Assembly (NCBI GenBank): GCA_002451065.1
Contig: DKBC01000275.1
Span: forward strand, 1-6,038
DNA length: 6,038 bases
Source of the DNA: Betaproteobacteria bacterium UBA6910
GTDB taxonomy: Bacteria > Pseudomonadota > Gammaproteobacteria > Burkholderiales > UBA6910
Reading direction: 5' to 3'
Under the pieces are notes generated by a model, which was given only the letters and a program-made list of their open reading frames with translations, made no database searches and was not told where the DNA came from. The translations under genes were made by a program, and so were the position numbers. Shown in pieces: positions 1 to 4,234 of the stretch (position 1 is the stretch's first letter; the number at the start of each line of letters is the position of its first letter).

Positions 1-16
1 TCGACGCCGCCGCCCC

Positions 17-976
17 ATGCCAAAAATCCTGCTCGTCAAGACTTCCTCCATGGGCGATGTCATTCACAACCTGCCCGTGGTGAGCGACATCCGCGCCGCC
101 GATCCGGAGAGCGTGGTGGACTGGGTGGTGGAGGACGCGTTTGCCGCGATTCCGGCCATGCATCCCGGCGTGCGGCGGGTGATCCCGGTGGGCTTGCGGC
201 GCTGGCGCAACGACTGGATCTCGGAGCGCTCGCGGCGGGAAATCCGGGACGCGAAGGAATTGTTCCAGGCGGAGCGCTACGACCTGGTGGTGGATACGCA
301 GGGATTGCTGAAGAGCGCCCTGGTGGCGCGCTGGGCCCGCGGGCCCATTTGCGGCTGCAACTGGGATACGGCGCGGGAGAAGCTGGCGAGCCTGTTCTAT
401 GACCGGCGCGTGCGCCTGGACTGGTCGCGCCACGCGGTGGAGCGCAACCGCATGATTGCCGCCCAATGTCTCGGTTACGCGGCTGCGGGCCCGGCCGACT
501 ACGGGATCCGCGCTCCCGCGCCGGAATTTCCCTGGCTGCGCGGTGCTGACAGGTACGTGGTCTTGCTTCACGCCAGCAGCCGCGGGGAGAAACTCTGGCC
601 GGAGGCGCAATGGGTGACTCTGGGCCGGCGGCTGCGGCAAGCGGGCCATGAAGTGGTGCTGCCCTGGGGCAGCGAACCGGAGATGGTGCGGAGCGAGCGG
701 CTGGCGAAAGACATTCCCGGCGCCATCGTGCCGCCGAATCTGAGTCTTGAACACGCGGCGGCGCTGCTGGGCGGCGCCGCGGCGGCGGTGGGCGTGGACA
801 CCGGGCTTGCGCATCTCGCGGCGGCCCTTGGCGTCCCCGTGGTAGGCATCTATTGCGCCACCGATCCCTCCAGTACCGGAGTCTATGGTCCGATGGCGGT
901 CAATCTGGGGGGCAAGGGACTTCCTCCGTCCGCGGATGACGTGGCCGCGGCCCTCGGCCGCGCCGGTATCGCCTAG
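17..976 (+). CDS. waaC: LPS heptosyltransferase I (WaaC/RfaC)
   Basis: Transfers the first L-glycero-D-manno-heptose from ADP-heptose to Kdo of Kdo2-lipid A at the cytoplasmic face of the inner membrane, in LPS inner-core synthesis. The 319-residue product has the usual family length (E. coli WaaC is also 319) and a GT-B, family GT9 layout. The N-terminal acceptor domain opens with KTSSMGDV (8-15); Asp14 aligns with the proposed catalytic base Asp13 of E. coli WaaC. DWVVED (35-40), RRWR (61-64), DTQGLLKSALVAR (93-105) and LASLFYDRR (123-131) follow. In the C-terminal donor domain, Lys192 in GEKLWPE (190-196) and Asp261 in VDTGLAHLAAALG (260-272) match the ADP-heptose-binding residues. The ATG start gives the canonical N-terminus; the 16 bases before it hold no clear ribosome site. 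The stop lies 12 bases before the preferred waaA start, so the two genes are co-transcribed. Family assignment is near certain from recalled motifs. Confidence 0.96.
   Translation: MPKILLVKTSSMGDVIHNLPVVSDIRAADPESVVDWVVEDAFAAIPAMHPGVRRVIPVGLRRWRNDWISERSRREIRDAKELFQAERYDLVVDTQGLLKSALVARWARGPICGCNWDTAREKLASLFYDRRVRLDWSRHAVERNRMIAAQCLGYAAAGPADYGIRAPAPEFPWLRGADRYVVLLHASSRGEKLWPEAQWVTLGRRLRQAGHEVVLPWGSEPEMVRSERLAKDIPGAIVPPNLSLEHAAALLGGAAAAVGVDTGLAHLAAALGVPVVGIYCATDPSSTGVYGPMAVNLGGKGLPPSADDVAAALGRAGIA
332..347. repeat. 16-bp perfect palindrome inside waaC
   Basis: TGGGCCCGCGGGCCCA equals its own reverse complement. It lies within the waaC coding region, over the codons for the Trp-Ala-Arg-Gly-Pro stretch around residues 106-110. 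The bases just outside (C at 331, T at 348) do not extend it. It is all G and C apart from its ends, so composition bias is a sufficient explanation; no function is claimed. Confidence 0.5.
946..962 (+). other. GC-rich hairpin just before the waaC stop and waaA ribosome site
   Basis: CGCGGCC (946-952) and GGCCGCG (956-962) are perfect inverted repeats around a 3-base loop, giving a 7-bp all-GC stem in the transcript. The stem ends 11 bases before the waaC stop codon and 12 bases before the AGAGGG ribosome site of waaA. It lies in the Ala-rich C-terminal coding end of waaC. It might tune coupling between the two genes, but could equally be a by-product of Ala/Gly codons in GC-rich DNA. There is no T-tract, so it is not a standard terminator. 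Confidence 0.35.
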
Positions 977-980
977 AGGG
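975..980 (+). promoter_or_regulatory. Ribosome binding site deciding the waaA start
   Basis: AGAGGG overlaps the waaC stop codon (TAG, 974-976). It lies 8 bases before the GTG at 989, a normal spacing. The other in-frame GTG, at 980, would overlap the site itself and so has no usable spacing. This favours the start at 989 and implies that ribosomes finishing waaC can restart on waaA. Confidence 0.6.
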
Positions 981-988
981 TGTCGAGC

Positions 989-2260
989 GTGCGGCTCCTC
1001 TATAACATCCTCATCTGGCTCGCACTGCCGGGCATCCTCTGGCACCTGTTCCGCCGCAGCCGGCGCCAGCCCGAGTACCTGGAGCACGTCGCGGAGCGCT
1101 TCGGCCGCTATGACATCGCTCCGGGAAAGGACGTGATCTGGATCCATGCGGTCTCGGTGGGAGAGACCCGCGCCGCGGTGCCCCTGGTGCGGCGGCTGCG
1201 GGAGCGCTATCCGGATCTCCCGATCCTCCTCACCCACATGACGCCAACCGGGCGCGCCACCGGCGAGGAACTGTTCGGCAGTGCCGTGCAGCGCTGCTAC
1301 CTTCCCTACGACTATCCTTTCGCCGTCCGCCGCTTCCTCGACCACTTTTGCCCGAAGGTGGGGATCGTCATGGAGACGGAACTGTGGCCGAACCTGATTC
1401 TCACGTGCCGCGGGCGGGGGATCCCCGTCTTCCTGATGAACGCGCGGCTGTCGGAGAAATCGGCCGCCGGCTATGGCCGGGTCCGCAGCCTGACCGAAGA
1501 AACCCTCCGTTCCCTCGCCGGGATCTCGGCCCAGACCGACGCCGACGCGGCGCGTCTCGAGTCCCTGGGCGCGCTGGCGGTGGAAGTCACCGGGAACCTT
1601 AAGTTCGACATCGCGCCGCTCCCGGCCCAGCTCGAACTCGGCCGCCGCCTGCGCGCGCTGTTCGGCGCCGACCGCCCGGTGTTTCTGGCGGCCAGCACCC
1701 GGGAAGGGGAGGAGCAGATCATTCTCGACGCGCTGGGAAAGGTGGAGCTGCCGGGTCTGCTGGCGGTGCTCGTGCCGCGCCATCCCCAACGCTTCGACGA
1801 GGTTGCCGAGCTGCTGCAGCGCCGGCGCATCCGGTTCCAGCGCCGCAGCGGGGAGTTACCGGTATCCCCGGAGACACGGGTCGTACTGGGGGACAGCATG
1901 GGAGAGATGTTCGCCTATTACGCCGCCTGCGACCTCGCCTACGTCGGCGGAAGCCTGCTGCCCCTGGGAGGGCAGAACCTGATCGAGGCCTGCGCGGTCG
2001 GCAAACCGGTGCTGGTCGGTCCCCACACCTTCAACTTCGAGGAGGCCACGCGCCTCGCCATCGACGCGGGTGCCGCCCGGCGCGTTGGGGATGGCACGGA
2101 GCTGGGCCGCGAAATCGAAACCTTGCTGGGCGATGCGGCCGCCCGCGACGCCATGGGCCGGGCCGGACGCGAGTTCGCGGCGCGTCATCGGGGCGCCACC
2201 GAACGGGTTTTGCGCCTGCTGCAACCGGCGCTCGCCGGCGTTACCTCAGGGACTGGTTGA
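989..2260 (+). CDS. waaA: Kdo transferase (WaaA/KdtA)
   Basis: Adds 3-deoxy-D-manno-octulosonate from CMP-Kdo to the lipid A precursor at the inner-membrane cytoplasmic face, the step before WaaC acts. The 423-residue product matches the family length (about 425). An N-terminal hydrophobic anchor (residues 1-20, MRLLYNILIWLALPG onward) is followed by the Kdo-transferase domain: HAVSVGETR (53-61) with Glu59 as the likely catalytic base (Glu31 in Aquifex WaaA), THMTPTGR (82-89), METELWPN (128-135) and VTGNLKFD (200-207). The C-terminal GT-B domain has PRHPQRF (263-269), LGDSMGEM (300-307), VGGSLLPLGGQNLIEA (319-334) and GPHTFNFEEAT (344-354). GTG 989 was chosen over the in-frame GTG 980 because it has a well-spaced ribosome site and gives the usual family N-terminus. 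The last 20 bases overlap the end of the convergent tolC gene. Whether it adds one Kdo or two cannot be read from sequence. Confidence 0.96.
   Translation: MRLLYNILIWLALPGILWHLFRRSRRQPEYLEHVAERFGRYDIAPGKDVIWIHAVSVGETRAAVPLVRRLRERYPDLPILLTHMTPTGRATGEELFGSAVQRCYLPYDYPFAVRRFLDHFCPKVGIVMETELWPNLILTCRGRGIPVFLMNARLSEKSAAGYGRVRSLTEETLRSLAGISAQTDADAARLESLGALAVEVTGNLKFDIAPLPAQLELGRRLRALFGADRPVFLAASTREGEEQIILDALGKVELPGLLAVLVPRHPQRFDEVAELLQRRRIRFQRRSGELPVSPETRVVLGDSMGEMFAYYAACDLAYVGGSLLPLGGQNLIEACAVGKPVLVGPHTFNFEEATRLAIDAGAARRVGDGTELGREIETLLGDAAARDAMGRAGREFAARHRGATERVLRLLQPALAGVTSGTG
2225..2238 (-). terminator. Weak hairpin just after the tolC stop, inside the end of waaA
   Basis: CCGGCG (2225-2230) and CGCCGG (2233-2238) form a perfect 6-bp inverted repeat with a 2-base centre, or a 5-bp stem with a 4-base loop. 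On the - strand it starts 2 bases after the tolC stop codon, where a terminator would be expected. No T-run follows (TTGCAG), so intrinsic termination is doubtful. Being symmetric, it would also form near the 3' end of the waaA transcript. Confidence 0.25.
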
Positions 2261-3524
2261 TGCGGGCGACGTCCGCTTCGTCGAGGGTGCCGGCGGCCGC
2301 CTCCAGCTGGAGGCTGGAGATGAGATAGTTGTAATAGGCCTGGGCCAGGTCGCGGCGCGTGGAGAACAACTGCTGCTCGGCGTTCAGCACGTCCACCGAG
2401 GTTCGCACCCCCACGTCCCGCCCCAGCTTGGTGGATTCCAGCTGGCTTTCGGATGAAACCAGGGCCTGCTCCAGGGCCCGGGCCTGGGAAATGCTGTTGT
2501 TCACCACCAGGAACGACTGGCGCGCCGCCAGCGCCGAGTTCCTGCGTGCGCTTTCCAGGTCGTTGCGCGCCCTGTCCTCCAGCGCCACCGCCTCCTTTAC
2601 CCGCGCCTCCTGGCCAAGGCCCTGAAAAATCGGGATGGCGAGCTGCAGACCGATGGTGGTGCTCTGGACGTTGTCGCCCACCCCGATCTGGGTGAGGATG
2701 GGCCGGTCGCTGTAGGTCGCCACCAGGTCCACGGTCGGGTAGTGGCCGGCCCGGTTCCGGTCGATCTCCTTGCGCGCCACCTCCAGTCCCTGTTGCTGGG
2801 CGACGACGTTGAGGCTCGAGGTTTCGGCCTTCTCCACCCAGTAATCCATGGTGTTGGGCTCGGGTGCGACCAGGGGCACCTTCTCGGCAAAACTCTTGAG
2901 CGCCGGGTAGGTCTTGCCGGTGATGGCCTGCAGGGTCCGCTTCCTCACTTCCAGATCGTTCTCAGCCGCGATCTCCTGGGAGCTGGCGAGGTCGTAACGC
3001 GCCTGGGCCTCGTGGGTGTCCACGATGGTGGCGGTTCCCACCTCGAAGCTGCGCTTGGCCTGTTCCAGCTGTTCCGCGATGGCGGTCTTCAGGGACTGGG
3101 CCAGCCGCAGGTTATATTCCGCGAGCAGCACATCGAAGTAAGCCCGGGAGGTGCGCAGGATCAGATCCTGGCCGGTGGCTTGGAACACCGCTTCCGCCTG
3201 TTCCACCAGATGCTTGGCCTGCTCGTAGGCAGCGTAGTTCTGCATACGGAACACGGGTTGGGAAGCATTGATCGCGAAGCCCTTGCTGGTATCGTGGGGC
3301 CCGTCCTTGATGTTGATGTCCGAAATCTCTCCAGTGGCATTCACGAAGGGGAGCAGCCCGGCGCGTGCCTGGGGCAGCCGCTCCTTTGCCGCCTCGTAGT
3401 TGGCCTTGGCGGCCGCGTACTGGGCGTCCTGGATCGCTGCCTCCCGGTAAACTTCCACCAAGTCCGCAGCCGACGCGAGGGGGCTGAGGACGAGGGTGAG
3501 TAGCGTAACAGCAAGCTTCTTCAT
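2241..3524 (-). CDS. tolC: TolC-family outer-membrane efflux/secretion channel
   Basis: Predicted trimeric outer-membrane beta-barrel with a periplasmic alpha-helical tunnel, the exit duct of tripartite efflux pumps or type I secretion. ATG 3524 gives 427 residues opening with the signal peptide MKKLAVTLLTLVLSPLASA, with cleavage predicted after ASA (residue 19). A TTG at 3569 opens the same frame, but it would put 15 polar residues before the signal peptide, so it is disfavoured. A weak GGA lies 7 bases before the ATG. The family's internal duplication is visible: G163-T166-D169 in VGTATIVD and G372-T375-D378 in VGVRTSVD, with both copies ending in a Gly (203 and 412), 209 residues apart. 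SQPVF (about 88-92) and AIPIFQGLG (about 296-304) are the matching strand/turn motifs of each half. It follows the PIMT-family gene by 41 bases and an RND pump gene, suggesting an efflux role. Which pump or exporter it serves is inferred. Confidence 0.93.
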   Translation of the reverse strand: MKKLAVTLLTLVLSPLASAADLVEVYREAAIQDAQYAAAKANYEAAKERLPQARAGLLPFVNATGEISDINIKDGPHDTSKGFAINASQPVFRMQNYAAYEQAKHLVEQAEAVFQATGQDLILRTSRAYFDVLLAEYNLRLAQSLKTAIAEQLEQAKRSFEVGTATIVDTHEAQARYDLASSQEIAAENDLEVRKRTLQAITGKTYPALKSFAEKVPLVAPEPNTMDYWVEKAETSSLNVVAQQQGLEVARKEIDRNRAGHYPTVDLVATYSDRPILTQIGVGDNVQSTTIGLQLAIPIFQGLGQEARVKEAVALEDRARNDLESARRNSALAARQSFLVVNNSISQARALEQALVSSESQLESTKLGRDVGVRTSVDVLNAEQQLFSTRRDLAQAYYNYLISSLQLEAAAGTLDEADVARINQSLR

Positions 3525-3565
3525 CGGGATGTCCGGCAGTTGTGAAATGCGCCGAAAAGGCACGC

Positions 3566-4219
3566 TCAAAACACGAAGCGCTCGGGCTGGGCGGCGTTTC
3601 TCAGGGCCGCAATGCAGGTCTCGAAAACGCCCACCGAGTTGTAGGTTCCTTCCCCGACGCGGGTCACCAGCTGGGCGGTCATTACCGGGGGATCGCCCAC
3701 CACCGCGAGCAGCCGCCCGCCCTCGTTCAGTTCAGAGAGCAGGGATTCCGGCAGCACCGGCGTGGATCCGGTCAGCACGATGACATCGTAAGGGGCGTGC
3801 TTGCTCCAGCCCCGCGCTCCGTCCCCCAGTTCGAGGGTGACGTTGAGAATGTTCTGCGCGGCCAGGTTGCGCTCAGCGAAGGCCTTGAGCTCCGGAACGA
3901 TTTCGACGCTGAACACATGATATCCCAGGCGCGCCAGCAGCGCGGTCATGTGGCCGCTGCCGGTGCCGATTTCCAGGATTCGATCCCCCGGCATCACGTG
4001 GAGTTCCTGAAGCATGCGGGCTTCGAGTTTGGGCGCGAGCATGACCTCGCCATGGCCCAGGGGAATTTCCATGTCCACGAACGCCAGCGCCCGGTGCTGC
4101 TGGGGCACGAACTCCTCCCGCCGCACTTCGAACAACAGGTCCAGCACCCGCTGGTCCAGCACCTCCCAGGGCCGGATCTGCTGCTCCACCATGTTGAAAC
4201 GCGCCTGCTCCACGTTCAT
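3566..4219 (-). CDS. PIMT-family SAM-dependent methyltransferase, divergent active site
   Basis: Cytoplasmic class I methyltransferase of 217 residues related to protein-L-isoaspartate O-methyltransferase (Pcm), which repairs isoaspartyl damage in aged proteins. The SAM-binding site is intact: motif I ILEIGTGSGH (81-90), an acidic residue after strand 2 in VFSVEIVPEL (Glu106), LGDGARGW (131-138), APYDVIVLTGS (142-152) and LNEGGRLLAVVGD (164-176). N-terminal REEFVP (34-39) and IPLGHGE (52-58) also fit Pcm. However, where E. coli Pcm has GQTISQP, this protein has GEVMLAP (57-63), lacking the Thr and Ser of the isoaspartate-binding motif, and the C-terminal RFVPL motif is absent (ETCIAALRN). Isoaspartate repair is therefore uncertain; another substrate is possible. 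The ATG start has a strong ribosome site 7 bases upstream. It sits between the RND pump and tolC on the same strand. The methyltransferase fold is very secure; the substrate is not. Confidence 0.9.
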   Translation of the reverse strand: MNVEQARFNMVEQQIRPWEVLDQRVLDLLFEVRREEFVPQQHRALAFVDMEIPLGHGEVMLAPKLEARMLQELHVMPGDRILEIGTGSGHMTALLARLGYHVFSVEIVPELKAFAERNLAAQNILNVTLELGDGARGWSKHAPYDVIVLTGSTPVLPESLLSELNEGGRLLAVVGDPPVMTAQLVTRVGEGTYNSVGVFETCIAALRNAAQPERFVF

Positions 4220-4226
4220 TGCCGTG

Positions 4227-4232
4227 CTCCTT
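4227..4232 (-). promoter_or_regulatory. Strong ribosome binding site of the PIMT-family gene
   Basis: On the - strand, AAGGAG (within AAAGAAGGAG) lies 7 bases before the ATG at 4219. It is the best Shine-Dalgarno match in the window and fixes the start. It fits inside the 15-base gap after the RND stop codon (TAA, 4237-4235), so translation can be efficient both by coupling and on a separate transcript. Confidence 0.8.
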
Positions 4233-4234
4233 CT

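Noticed and set aside
568..849. Open frame of 93 codons on the - strand within waaC
   Set aside because: Ala/Ser/Pro-rich antisense frame without a ribosome site or domain; waaC is intact across the region.
2742..3503. Long open frame of 253 codons on the + strand opposite tolC
   Set aside because: It lies wholly antisense to a clear tolC gene, shows no recognisable domain, and long antisense frames are expected in high-GC coding DNA.
3542..3562. Small hairpin in the tolC leader (GTGCC/GGCGC on the - strand)
   Set aside because: Only 5 bp including a G-U pair, with no T-run; too weak to call a terminator or regulator.
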